Assembly: GCA_021769135.1 (NCBI GenBank)
Contig: JAETTM010000047.1
Span: 1 to 39,985, forward strand
DNA: 39,985 nt
From: Lachnospiraceae bacterium
Lineage (GTDB): Bacteria > Bacillota > Clostridia > Lachnospirales > Lachnospiraceae
Direction of reading: 5' to 3'
Shown here: one piece after another, positions 1 to 8,360 of the stretch
Position numbering within the stretch: the stretch's first letter is position 1
Layout: each line of letters opens with the position of its first letter
Made by a program: the position numbers and the translations under genes
Notes under the pieces: generated by a model
Told to the model about the DNA's origin: nothing
Database searches by the model: none
The model's input: only the letters and a program-made list of their open reading frames with translations

Positions 1-24
1 ATACGGATTGGAGAAGGAATAGAG

Positions 25-2136
25 ATGGACGGAAGGGAAAGAAGTGGGAAGATAGGGATGGATGGAGCAGGCGGACAAAGCGGTTGGCCAGCCCGTCAGT
101 GGCAAAAGGGGAAGATGAGGAAATGGATTCCTTTTTTGTTGATTTTGGCGGCGGTGCTGGCGGTAGAAATTGTGGTATGTAATTTTTCGGCATGGAAAAG
201 CTTGTTTTACAGGGATAGGGTTGTGTTTGAAAATGTGGAAATGGGCGGAGGAACTGCCATAGAAGGAAGCTCTGGGGAATATTGGGTGGAGGAGGGGATT
301 CTGACGTTCCATATTTCGGAAGTGGACAGGGATGTACATAATTTGTTTTTTGCGTTTGATTTTTCGGAGAATGAGCCGGTTTATTATACGGTGACGCTGA
401 CGGATGAAGGGAATTATTACCCTTACTCGCTGCCGGAGAGGGTGCTGATGCCGGGGAATCGGAAATCTTATTATACCAATCTGTATCCTTCGGGGAAAGC
501 GGGGGAAATTGCAGTGCAGTTTGCCGTGCCGGCGGGAAGCGTGGTGACGGTGAGCGGAATTTGCGCCAATGCCCGGATTCCTTTTGTTTTCAATATAGGA
601 AGGATGCTTCTTATGCTGGGGGCAGCGCTGCTGTCGTATCGGGCATTTTGGAAAGAGGAGCGCCAGGAGAAGGCCGGATTGTGCACGGGAAGCGGAAGGC
701 AGCTGGCGGTAATTGGGGTAGTGATATTTCTGCTTATCGGTATGGCCTGGAAGATGGCTCATGTGAACCCTGTCTGCATTGCATCGCCCTGGCCGCACCA
801 CAAGCAATACCAGGAACTGGCGGAAGCGATGGCGGAGGGGCATGTGGCCTTGGAGTTCGAACCGTCGGAGGGGCTTTTGAATGCGCCCAATCCCTATGAC
901 ACCATTTATCTTCAGGCAAACGGCATTGATTATCGGGCGGATTATGCTTATTATGAGGGGAAATATTACGTATATTTTGGGGTGGTGCCGGAGCTTTTGC
1001 TATATTTGCCATGCTATCTTCTGACGGGACATCATATGCCCAACTACATGGCGGTGTTCCTGTTTTACAGCGGTTTTATCCTTGCGGTTTTTGCCCTTTA
1101 CTGGGAATTTGTGAAAAGGTGGTTTGGAAAAGTTTCCTTTTTTGCCTATCTGACGGTGAGCGCGCTTACGGTTTGCGGAGGCAATTATTTGTTTATCATC
1201 GCAAGGCCCGATTTGTACGATACGCCCATTATGGCAGCGAATATGTTTACCGCGGCTGGCCTGTGGCTGTGGATTAAGGGGAAATATGCCCTGTCCGTAA
1301 AAGGCAGGCGGGCATGGTATTTTCTTGGCTCGCTCTGTATGGCCCTGGTGGCTGGATGCCGCCCTCAGATGCTTTTGTTTTCCTTTTTGGCCATTCCCTT
1401 GTTCTGGAAAGAAGTAATGGAGACGAGGGAGCTGTTTGGGAAAAAGAACTTATGGGATACGCTGTGCATTTGCCTGCCCTACGTGCTGACAGCGGCCGGA
1501 GTAATGATTTATAACGGGGCAAGGTTCGGCTCGCCTTTTGACTTTGGGGCAACTTACAGCCTGACAAGCAATGACATGACAAAAAGGGGATTCAATCTGC
1601 ACCAGGCTATGCTGGGCCTATGGCATTACTTTTTGCGGCCCCCGGTGGTGGAAAGCGGATTCCCTTATTTGCAGGGGGTACAAATCGAATCCGGCTCCTA
1701 TATGGGCAAACTGAATGCGGAATATACCTACGGGGGGCTGTTCGTCAGCAATGCCTTTCTATGGATATTGCTTTGTATAGGGAAAGTAAAGAACCAGCTG
1801 AAGGAAAAAGGGCTGTATGCTCTGGCCTGGGTGGGCGTAGCGGTGTCTGTGGTATTAGGGCTTGTGGATGTCACCGGCGCCGGGATTTTACAACGATATA
1901 TGGTGGACATGATATGGGGCATCTGGCTGGGGGCGGCATTCGTATGGTTCGCCATGATGGAAAAGGCGTCCTCAAAAGGGTACTTAAGGACGCTGATAAT
2001 CTGTCTTGCGGCAGTTTGCCTGCTACAGGCCGTATATGGCTTCGGGGTTATATTCGGGAATGGGGATTTGAGCGTCAACGTGCGGGGAAACAATCTGGAA
2101 TTGTATTATTATTTGGAGGAACTGATGCGGTTTTAA
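25..2136 (+). CDS. Polytopic membrane protein, possible GT-C-type glycosyltransferase
   Basis: A 703-residue integral membrane protein of unknown function. A short basic cytoplasmic N-terminus leads into a first membrane segment at about residues 34-53. An extracytoplasmic beta-rich stretch follows (about 55-185), then a second segment (about 190-205), a third near 230, and a long series of hydrophobic helices from about 340 to the end. The loop around residues 255-320, rich in Tyr, Asp and Pro, precedes the multi-helix core. This layout is like GT-C-fold, lipid-linked-sugar glycosyltransferases, but I see no decisive catalytic motif, so the function is an inference. The start at 25 has GGAG about 10 bases upstream; an internal ATG at 115 just before the first membrane helix is an alternative. 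It stands alone on the plus strand and converges with the DUF5107 gene. Confidence 0.75.
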   Translation: MDGRERSGKIGMDGAGGQSGWPARQWQKGKMRKWIPFLLILAAVLAVEIVVCNFSAWKSLFYRDRVVFENVEMGGGTAIEGSSGEYWVEEGILTFHISEVDRDVHNLFFAFDFSENEPVYYTVTLTDEGNYYPYSLPERVLMPGNRKSYYTNLYPSGKAGEIAVQFAVPAGSVVTVSGICANARIPFVFNIGRMLLMLGAALLSYRAFWKEERQEKAGLCTGSGRQLAVIGVVIFLLIGMAWKMAHVNPVCIASPWPHHKQYQELAEAMAEGHVALEFEPSEGLLNAPNPYDTIYLQANGIDYRADYAYYEGKYYVYFGVVPELLLYLPCYLLTGHHMPNYMAVFLFYSGFILAVFALYWEFVKRWFGKVSFFAYLTVSALTVCGGNYLFIIARPDLYDTPIMAANMFTAAGLWLWIKGKYALSVKGRRAWYFLGSLCMALVAGCRPQMLLFSFLAIPLFWKEVMETRELFGKKNLWDTLCICLPYVLTAAGVMIYNGARFGSPFDFGATYSLTSNDMTKRGFNLHQAMLGLWHYFLRPPVVESGFPYLQGVQIESGSYMGKLNAEYTYGGLFVSNAFLWILLCIGKVKNQLKEKGLYALAWVGVAVSVVLGLVDVTGAGILQRYMVDMIWGIWLGAAFVWFAMMEKASSKGYLRTLIICLAAVCLLQAVYGFGVIFGNGDLSVNVRGNNLELYYYLEELMRF

Positions 2137-2226
2137 TGAAAGTTCAAAGCGAGCTGGACAGGAAATTTTTTTCGTTATTCCCATGAGTGTCAAATCCCCC
2201 ATGACATTTACTTAACACCTTAGCCA

Positions 2227-2365
2227 GCTGCAAGAATGATAAAATCCTCAAGGAGCCCTTTGAAAAACGCCGGCACTTAGGCGCTGTATTTCAGCGCCTT
2301 ATGTGTCCGCTGCGTTTTTCCCAGAGCGGGAGCGTGGCGACGGAGGATTTTATCATTCTCGCAGC
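2227..2365. repeat. Nested long palindrome in a convergent intergenic region
   Basis: Two 23-base arms (2227-2249 and 2343-2365) are reverse complements with one mismatch. Inside them, GAAAAACG (2262-2269) pairs with CGTTTTTC (2313-2320), and AGGCGCTG (2279-2286) pairs with CAGCGCCT (2292-2299) around a TATTT loop. The whole element can fold into one extended hairpin of about 140 bases. It lies between the stop at 2136 and the opposing stop at 2430, and neither arm is followed by a U-run, so it is not a standard terminator. A palindromic mobile unit (MITE/REP-like) or a structured RNA is possible. A weaker dyad (ACCCCG 2401-2406 with CGGGGT 2422-2427) may help end the leftward gene. Confidence 0.75.
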
Positions 2366-2429
2366 GTCCGCCGCCAGTAATTTAAAAACATTGTCCCAAT
2401 ACCCCGTTCCCTTGCTTGCGGCGGGGTTG

Positions 2430-3093
2430 CTATTCGTCTTTTCGGAGCATCCTGCTATACCACAATGCCTCTAAATGGTCCGGCTTTGCATCCAGTATTT
2501 CACCAAACAGCCGAGCGGCTTCCCTGGTCTGGCCTAGGCCCAGGCTGCCCAGCGCAGTGAGGTATTTGCAGTATATGGTATTTTTCAGCTGCAGGTTCGA
2601 CTGGAAAACATCCAGCTCCGGCAGGGAAACGGCAAAATAATCATAGTCTATTTTGTCGAAAATATGCCGTTCCCCATAAGCCTTCAACCGATGGAAGCAT
2701 CCCGTTGCCTTTTCGGGCATGGAAAGCTTGCCATAGGCCAGGCCCTGATAAAAAATGTAATCGGAAGGCAAATCGTTGTAATAAAGAACCCGGCTTGGTT
2801 CGCTGCTTCCGGACAGCGCTTTCTCATAATATGCCCTGGCCTCATCCAGTCTGCCGATGGCTTCATAAATGATTCCCATGTAGTAATAGGCTTGGTTGTC
2901 CTGAGCATTGGGAAGCTTTCCTTCTCCCAGGTTGTCGGGATAGGAAAGGCTCTGCTCCAACAGGGAAAGGGCCTTTTTTGCCCAGTCATGGGAAGGGGAA
3001 GCTTTTCCTTCCTCATACATGGAACGGGCCAGGCAGCAGAGGGCGAAACGGTATTGGGTGCTGACTTTCCCTTCCCCCCCCTTCCCAGGGATG
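2430..3093 (-). pseudogene. Out-of-frame C-terminal TPR part of the DUF5107 protein
   Basis: This reading frame continues the preceding minus-strand gene after a one-base frameshift. In the main frame the conserved HPWEGG motif degrades into unrelated residues. In this frame it continues as EGKV, then TPR-like helices and the family-typical sequence YPDNLGEGKL, then further TPR helices to the stop at 2430. The shift sits in a run of eight C (3074-3081, plus strand); seven would restore one protein of about 1,106 residues. A stand-alone start could be the ATG at 3020, but no convincing ribosome binding site is visible, so this piece is unlikely to be made independently. It could be a real inactivating mutation, a phase-variable tract or a sequencing error. 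Confidence 0.8.
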
Positions 3094-5751
3094 GAAATGA
3101 TGTGCGGCGAGCAATGCCAATGCTTCGTCACTGCGTCCAAGGCAGTTAAGCAGATGAACATATCGCAGATACAAATCATCCCGGGAGGACAAACGGGAAA
3201 AATCGAGGCTCTGCAGTTTTTCCAGGCGCTCTTCGGGAGTTATCGGAACGGACTCGGCAAGCTGGTCATATTCCAAATGGAGCCGCATGTTTCCGGGCTC
3301 TTTCCTGCAGGCGATTTCCATATAGGAGAGCGCCTTTTCCCTGTCATTGTATTTATTGTAATAGGCGATGGCCAGATTGCGGAAAGCCATGGCAAAGCTG
3401 TCATTTTCCTGTACCGCAGCATCCCAGTGGAAAACAGCGGCATCGTATTGCTTTCGGTCATAGAGGAGGTTGCCCAGATAATAATGGGCCATGGGCGCTG
3501 TGTCCAAATGCTCTATGGCGTGTTCCAAAACAATGCGCTCTTCCCCACGGTTGGGAAAACAGTAGTCGGAGAGGGCCTTTTCCCCCTTATGATAGCAGGA
3601 AAGCATCTGCTCCCTGCTGCCCATCATGGCATGGGCATATCCCTGAAAATAGTGAATCATAGGGTAGTTGGAACCGGTTATGGATAAAAGGGTCAGTATA
3701 TCGCTCCATAGGCCTGCCCTGAAGTAAATCAGCGCCAGGGAGAGGTAATTGTGGGGGTCGTCTCTCATAATGCTGCAAAATGATGTGAAATCTTCATTTA
3801 GCAGCGCTTCTTCAAATAGGAGCCCCGATTCCAGCGGGTTGACGAGCAGGGCGCGGCCGATGTGCTCCCTGCGTTCTTCCATAGGCCGCATTAGCATGCG
3901 CAACAATACGGCTTTCAAAGTAAGGGCATTCAGGCTGCGGCTGTTGCGCTCCAAAGCGGCCTGGATAAACTCCAGCCCTTTTTCATATTGCCGGCTGCGG
4001 CAGCTGATACAGGCAAGATAGTAAAAACCGGATGCCTGGTTTTCCAAGGACCAGACGGATTTATAAAAAGCATCGAAAGCCTCATCTTCCCTGCCATTGG
4101 CATCCAAAGCCAACCCCAGATTAAAGTAAGGGTCGCCCCAGTAAGGGTTTGGATTTTTCCATGTTGTTTTATTTACGGCCTCCTGAAAATGGGAGAGGGC
4201 ATCCCGCTCTTTCCCCCGTTTCATAAGAAGGACGCCATAAGCATTATTCAGACGGATATCCGATTTATCCTTTTGCAGCCCGGCTTCATAATATTCGGCA
4301 GGCTCGAAGGTGGCATGGCGGTATTGCTCCAGGTGGAGGGCCGAAAGATACATGTCCTCCGTGGATTTAATCTCTTCCGGTTTTGGGATGGCGCTTGCCG
4401 GCTCGGGGATGGGGAGGGGTTTCCTTTCATAATAAGTATAAGATACCAGGCTCGCGCCATTGCATAACAGCTCCAAAGTACATCCTTTGGGAGATTCCCC
4501 GAAGTTTTCAATGCTGTCCGTAAAGCAGGAAAGGGGGGACAATGTTTCCTGCCTTTCATAGAGGATGCGGCCTTCTTTTGTAAGCCGTAGGGTGCAGGCC
4601 TCACGAAAAGCGGTGACATAAGCATAAATGCGGAGTGAGCCTTGCTCCAAGGTGAAATTAATGACGCCGTCCTTCGTGGCGTTGCCTACCCTCCCTACGC
4701 CTTTGTACGGGAGGAAATACTGGGAAAAAGTTTTTTCTTCCTGGGGCTTTAACCATGTGAAATCGGGCTGGTTATCCGTATATACCCCGGTCATCAGTTC
4801 GATATATGGCCCATCTTCATCCGTTAAGTTCCTATCCCACATTTTCCCGAAATCGCCGCAGCCCCAGGTCCACTGCTTCTTTCCGGGGGAAATATGGTGG
4901 TCGGCCACATGAAGAAGTCCGGCCTCTTTTTCCTCGTCATAGTTGCCGATGAAATCGAAATCGGAATGAGCGGCCATGTAAGAGGTAGGCACTTTAATAT
5001 TCTTATATCTGGAAATATCTACCCCGGCGGAGTAGTCATATTTATAATATTCCCCGGTGGCGATGGGGAAGCTGGAAACCGCCCGTTTTCCATGGTCCAT
5101 GACGGCGTTCACATCCGGAGGGAAAACGGAATATGTATTATCGTTTACCGGAACAGCGGGATTTGCCCACCACAAAAAGGTCTGGGGAAAATCTGTGGGA
5201 TTATAGACCTGGCCTTTGATCTCGATATAAGCCTTTCCGGGGTACAGGGTAATCCGGGTAAGCTCCTGGGTGCCGTACATCCTGTCAGTTTCGCCCAAAT
5301 AAACCGTTCCCGAACCGTCATTGCCCGTTCCATAAGTGCAATTAATGGGGGAAAAGGTGGAAGGCCTGTGGTGTTGAGGCCAGTTAAATTCAATTCCGCC
5401 GGATATCCAGGGGCCTGTCAGGCCAACCAGGGCCGGTTTGATTACATGATTGTAATAGACGAAATCGTAGTTGTTGGTTTTATCCAATGCACGTTGAATC
5501 CGCCCTCCCAATTCGGGGAGTACCATAATCTGAAGATATTCATTTTCCAAAAATACGGCGCGGTAAGCAACATCTGTTTTCTCGTCGGATATTTTCTCCG
5601 TGACAGGAAGGGGATACACTTTCCCGGAGCTTCCCTGGTATGCTCTTTTTTCAATGAACAGCGGGTTTGTCTCCGGTTTCCCCGCCCGATAAGTAGGGAT
5701 TGTAACTGATTCTTCCCAAACTCTGACTTTATTTGCCTGTGCTGTTGACAT
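3013..5751 (-). CDS. DUF5107 domain protein with TPR repeats (frameshifted near its end)
   Basis: A large cytoplasmic protein without a signal peptide. The N-terminal 350 or so residues match the DUF5107 family, a galactose-mutarotase-like beta-sandwich found in clostridial carbohydrate loci; recognisable stretches are the ELGGRI region and the WPQHHRP loop. A middle beta domain and many TPR helices follow. The precise role is unknown; sugar binding or sugar processing is inferred from the family. The start at 5751 is preferred because GGAGGG (5759-5764) lies seven bases before it; the upstream in-frame ATG at 5766 overlaps that site. The last 28 residues or so come from a wrong frame after the eight-base run at 3074-3081, and the true C-terminus lies in 2430-3080. 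The nearby AraC regulator and sugar-locus remnants support a carbohydrate link. Confidence 0.8.
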   Translation of the reverse strand: MSTAQANKVRVWEESVTIPTYRAGKPETNPLFIEKRAYQGSSGKVYPLPVTEKISDEKTDVAYRAVFLENEYLQIMVLPELGGRIQRALDKTNNYDFVYYNHVIKPALVGLTGPWISGGIEFNWPQHHRPSTFSPINCTYGTGNDGSGTVYLGETDRMYGTQELTRITLYPGKAYIEIKGQVYNPTDFPQTFLWWANPAVPVNDNTYSVFPPDVNAVMDHGKRAVSSFPIATGEYYKYDYSAGVDISRYKNIKVPTSYMAAHSDFDFIGNYDEEKEAGLLHVADHHISPGKKQWTWGCGDFGKMWDRNLTDEDGPYIELMTGVYTDNQPDFTWLKPQEEKTFSQYFLPYKGVGRVGNATKDGVINFTLEQGSLRIYAYVTAFREACTLRLTKEGRILYERQETLSPLSCFTDSIENFGESPKGCTLELLCNGASLVSYTYYERKPLPIPEPASAIPKPEEIKSTEDMYLSALHLEQYRHATFEPAEYYEAGLQKDKSDIRLNNAYGVLLMKRGKERDALSHFQEAVNKTTWKNPNPYWGDPYFNLGLALDANGREDEAFDAFYKSVWSLENQASGFYYLACISCRSRQYEKGLEFIQAALERNSRSLNALTLKAVLLRMLMRPMEERREHIGRALLVNPLESGLLFEEALLNEDFTSFCSIMRDDPHNYLSLALIYFRAGLWSDILTLLSITGSNYPMIHYFQGYAHAMMGSREQMLSCYHKGEKALSDYCFPNRGEERIVLEHAIEHLDTAPMAHYYLGNLLYDRKQYDAAVFHWDAAVQENDSFAMAFRNLAIAYYNKYNDREKALSYMEIACRKEPGNMRLHLEYDQLAESVPITPEERLEKLQSLDFSRLSSRDDLYLRYVHLLNCLGRSDEALALLAAHHFHPWEGGGRESQHPIPFRPLLPGPFHV

Positions 5752-5829
5752 ATCTATTCCCTCCATATTGTTAGTAGTTGTATTTTACCATTTGGCTTTG
5801 CCTAATAAAATGCTCTTTCTTGAAGAAAC

Positions 5830-5979
5830 ATGGACAATCTTATGCTAATCGTTGTGTTGGGGGAGTTGAAGAGGAAATGGAAGTGGACTCTGGATGAAGG
5901 AGAGCTGTTGCTGGGAGAGAAGACCGATGTGGCGAGGCGTTTTCTGGATGTGAGGGAGTTGAAACTGTATAAAAAATAG
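5830..5979 (+). other. Short unrecognised open frame at a rearranged junction
   Basis: An open frame of 49 codons (ATG 5830, TAG 5977-5979), charged and ending in basic residues. I do not recognise it and see no clear ribosome binding site. It ends two bases from the end of the truncated toxin on the opposite strand, so it may be the tail of a gene whose front was lost when the region was rearranged, or it may be chance. Confidence 0.25.
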
Positions 5980-5980
5980 A

Positions 5981-6160
5981 TTAAAAGCCGGAATATCTCA
6001 GGCTGTCGGCAATTTTTGAAAGCTTCTCCCGTGTTTCCAGGGCATCCTGCCATACGTTATAGGCTGCTTGGCCATTCAGCAAGGTGTATTGTAGGTAATC
6101 AATATAGCTGTTCAGTTGAGACAGCGCTTTTGGTGATATAATCACGTTAAATGAATCCAT
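5981..6160 (-). pseudogene. Truncated RelE/ParE-like toxin
   Basis: The frame starts with ATG at 6160, overlaps the antitoxin stop by 14 bases and encodes 59 residues beginning MDSFNVIISPKALSQL, typical of the N-terminal helices of RelE/ParE-family toxins. Such toxins usually have about 95-105 residues. Here the frame stops after ...SLRYSGF, so the C-terminal beta-sheet that carries the active or target-binding face is missing. I read it as a 3'-truncated toxin left behind by a deletion or recombination, with the junction near 5980. It was probably translationally coupled to the antitoxin. Confidence 0.7.
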
Positions 6161-6389
6161 GCTGCTTCCCCATCCTGTTCAGTGCGTCTTCCATATTAAG
6201 CCCCTTTCCATCAGAAATCTGCTGGCGGGATTCGGCAAGGTCAGAAAGGAGTTGTTCCTGGCTGACCGGGATAAATGGATTGGCAGGTTTTCTGGAAGTA
6301 AACAATCGCTGTGTGAATTCCATAACCTGGATTCTTGCATCCTCCGGCATTGCTTCCAGCATGGAAATGGTTGCGTCTAAAGTGCTCAT
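6147..6389 (-). CDS. Antitoxin of a RelE/ParE-type toxin-antitoxin pair
   Basis: An 80-residue acidic protein whose family is commonly found upstream of RelE/ParE toxins in Lachnospiraceae. The N-terminal part is helical (STLDATISMLEAMPEDARIQVMEF), and the C-terminal tail (DGKGLNMEDALNRMGKQHGFI) would be the toxin-wrapping segment. The start at 6389 is chosen because AGGAGG lies seven bases upstream; the in-frame ATG at 6407 precedes that site. The antitoxin is intact while the toxin gene that overlaps its end is truncated, so the module should be harmless and may be drifting. It is transcribed away from the AraC gene. Confidence 0.75.
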   Translation of the reverse strand: MSTLDATISMLEAMPEDARIQVMEFTQRLFTSRKPANPFIPVSQEQLLSDLAESRQQISDGKGLNMEDALNRMGKQHGFI

Positions 6390-6526
6390 GGGAAAGCCTC
6401 CTCTCATGTTTTGCGCATGTTATACATAGAAAAAGCATTAAAAGTATTTCTTCCTGTGGATAGATTATACATGAAAGAGAGGTGGAATTCAATATGGGGA
6501 GAAAAGAGATTTTGCTGGCCCCCTTC

Positions 6527-6555
6527 TTGACACGCCCACCCATTGATGATAGATT
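6527..6555 (+). promoter_or_regulatory. Sigma-A-type promoter before the AraC gene
   Basis: TTGACA (6527-6532) is separated by 17 bases from TAGATT (6550-6555). The predicted transcription start would fall at or next to the ATG at 6562, so translation would be nearly leaderless or would begin further in. Confidence 0.45.
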
Positions 6556-6561
6556 TTGCAT

Positions 6562-7344
6562 ATGGAAATGGAAAATACAGAAAACAGAAAAATGGACGGA
6601 TTCAAAGATGAAAGGCTTATCGTCCTGCCCACAGAAGCGATTGCTGATTTCTACTGCATGAAAGGTGAGGGGATAATCGAACTGGGCAGGGAGAAATATC
6701 ATCTGCATGAAAATGAGGCATTTTGCATCCCCAGCCGTACCGGGCACGTCTATTATGCGGTGAAAGATAACCCATGGACTATTTTATGGGTTCATTTTAA
6801 AGGCGAGGATGTGGGGCTATACCCGCTGGATGGCAGAAAAGTGATTCGCTTTCTTTCGCAGAATGCCCTGAACAGGATTCAATCATTGTTTGAACTTTTG
6901 TTCTGGGTGCTGGACAGGAACTACACTCTGGGCAACTTTATATATGTATCCCAGGTGCTCCAGCTTATTTTGTCGGAAATTTATTACCGGGAGAAGGGGC
7001 AGGAGATTCCGGCGCAGAATAAGCATGTGACCAATGTCATCCGGTATATGTATAAAAATATTGATAAGGAGCTGACATTGGCCGATATTTCGGAGGAATT
7101 CCAGCTGTCAAAAAGCTATCTCAGCGCCATATTCAAGAGCTATACGAAAAAATCCCCTATAGAATTTTTCCTGGAACTGAAGATGAACGAGGCCTGCAAA
7201 TATCTCAGGTCTTCCGATGTGTATATTTATGAAGTGGCCAATATGCTTGGTTATAGCGACCAATACTATTTTTCCCGGATATTCAAAAAGATAGTGGGAG
7301 TATCTCCGAAGGAATACAGGAAGGACGATAGTGTGAGATTCTGA
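6562..7344 (+). CDS. AraC-family transcriptional regulator, N-terminal domain probably shortened
   Basis: The C-terminal 100 or so residues form a double helix-turn-helix AraC DNA-binding domain (LTLADISEEFQLSKSYLSAI, then VANMLGYSDQYYFSRIFKK and SPKEYRK). The N-terminal part is a cupin-type sensor (YHLHENEAFCIP...GHVYYA). In relatives I remember, roughly 35 residues separate the LIVLPTEA motif from the YCMxGEG strand. Here the two are nearly adjacent, which suggests an in-frame internal deletion; this needs an alignment to confirm. ATG codons at 6562, 6568 and 6592 share the frame and none has a good ribosome binding site. Such regulators usually sit next to sugar ABC-transporter genes, which fits the remnants just downstream. 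Confidence 0.8.
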   Translation: MEMENTENRKMDGFKDERLIVLPTEAIADFYCMKGEGIIELGREKYHLHENEAFCIPSRTGHVYYAVKDNPWTILWVHFKGEDVGLYPLDGRKVIRFLSQNALNRIQSLFELLFWVLDRNYTLGNFIYVSQVLQLILSEIYYREKGQEIPAQNKHVTNVIRYMYKNIDKELTLADISEEFQLSKSYLSAIFKSYTKKSPIEFFLELKMNEACKYLRSSDVYIYEVANMLGYSDQYYFSRIFKKIVGVSPKEYRKDDSVRF

Positions 7345-7389
7345 TCTGACAGTAATATTGTCCATGAATTTATTAGAAAGACTATTTAT

Positions 7390-7418
7390 TTGAAATACGC
7401 CAAATGATATCCTAAATA
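7390..7418 (+). promoter_or_regulatory. Possible promoter of the deleted sugar operon
   Basis: TTGAAA (7390-7395), a 17-base spacer and TAAATA (7413-7418) lie about 85 bases before the signal-peptide remnant at 7503. This is the position expected for an AraC-controlled transporter operon. Confidence 0.35.
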
Positions 7419-7502
7419 CATAAAATAGCTATATTTTCAGAAAATAAAAGGCCTTTGAAATCGGAAAATGAAACAAGTATGGAAAAGGAAGGATGTATTG
7501 GG

Positions 7503-7595
7503 ATGAAGAAAAAAGTTGTTGCAATGATGATGGCGGCTGTAATGACGGCTATAGGACTGATGGTGTGCGCGCCTGGATACTTTGCGCTGGCTGTT
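7503..7595 (+). pseudogene. Signal-peptide remnant of a solute-binding lipoprotein
   Basis: ATG 7503, with GGAAGG about ten bases upstream, starts a Lys-rich then hydrophobic stretch (MKKKVVAMMMAAVMTAIGLM) ending in VCA, the form of an ABC-transporter solute-binding protein leader. The homology ends near 7570, the frame closes at 7595 after 30 codons, and the DNA runs straight into the C-terminal half of an oxidoreductase in another frame. The body of the binding protein and anything between is gone. Confidence 0.6.
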
Positions 7596-8061
7596 TGACG
7601 ATGAAGTGAAAAGGGTATATTCCGTAAATAGAAAAGGAATCTTAGAGGAACTGGGCGTGGACACGGACGATATCTTTTTGACCACCATAGAGTTTGCAAA
7701 GGGCGGGGTAGCCCATATGGAAAACGGGTGGGTGACGCCTAACGGCAATGCGAATATCAACGATTTTAAATGCAGCGTTTTATGCACAAAAGGGATGGTG
7801 AGCCTGGAGCTCTCCGACCATAATTTAATCCATGAAGTGACGGAGGAAAAAGAAACGGTTCCCGATATTTTAGTATCTAATATGGTATTTGACAGATGTA
7901 AAGGGCTTTCCTATGAAAGCATCAGGGATTTTGTGGAACGGCTGATAGACGGAAAAGAATTCAGGGTCAGCCTGGAAGATGCGAAAAAGACGGCGATTGC
8001 CATCCTTGCGATTATGAAATCCGCAGAAACCGGAATGCCGGTGGAAGTGGAATATGAGTAG
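7573..8061 (+). pseudogene. C-terminal fragment of a Gfo/Idh/MocA-family oxidoreductase
   Basis: About 162 codons begin with the sequence LDTLRWL, which in this family follows the conserved GxHDID region, and continue through the C-terminal alpha/beta dimerisation domain to SAETGMPVEVEYE and the stop at 8059-8061. The NAD(P)-binding Rossmann domain (about 180 residues) is missing, so no dehydrogenase activity is expected. An internal TTG at 7582 could start translation but without a ribosome binding site. Intact members act on sugars or inositols and often lie in loci with AraC regulators and ABC importers, as these remnants suggest. Confidence 0.75.
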
Positions 8062-8289
8062 ATGAACTTAATCGAAGAATTTTTGGACAATATGAAAAAA
8101 ATAACGGATATATCCGGCGTAACGGTTAAGGACGGCTTGTATCGCTATGGAGTCGCCCTCATGTCTGTGGCGTTTAGTGGAACAAACTTTTCTTCGGTCA
8201 AGTATTCAAGGGAGATTTCCCGTTTCCGCCTCGCCGCCGGCATACGGGCAACGTCAAAGGACGCATGGCGAATAACAATCCGGCAATAG
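8062..8289 (+). pseudogene. 5' fragment of an unrecognised gene following the oxidoreductase
   Basis: ATG 8062 directly follows the oxidoreductase stop. The first 30 codons or so (ending near KDGLYRYG) look like a genuine protein start. From about 8150 the DNA is also the end of an opposing element-type gene, so the remaining codons are probably junk reading. This marks a second recombination junction near 8150. I cannot name the original product. Confidence 0.35.
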
Positions 8290-8339
8290 GTATCATGGGT
8301 ATAGCGGATATATTCTTGATAGGTTTCGTATTCAGTCAT
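8145..8339 (-). pseudogene. Fragment of a conjugative-element sigma-70-like protein
   Basis: On the minus strand ATG 8339, with GGGG about eight bases upstream, starts MTEYETYQEYIRYTHDTYCR, followed by IVIRHASFD and KREISLEYLTEEKFVPL. This resembles the N-terminus of the small sigma-70-like HTH proteins carried by integrative conjugative elements of Firmicutes. Those are usually 130-160 residues; only about 58 remain before the frame runs into the sugar-locus fragment. The helix-turn-helix part is lost. It suggests that an element once inserted here and left a scar beside the MATE gene. Confidence 0.5.
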
Positions 8340-8360
8340 GGAAAATCCCCTTTTCTTCGA

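Noticed and set aside
4894..5709. 271-codon plus-strand frame opposite the DUF5107 gene
   Set aside because: Shadow frame; the minus-strand protein has clear family sequence and a good ribosome binding site.
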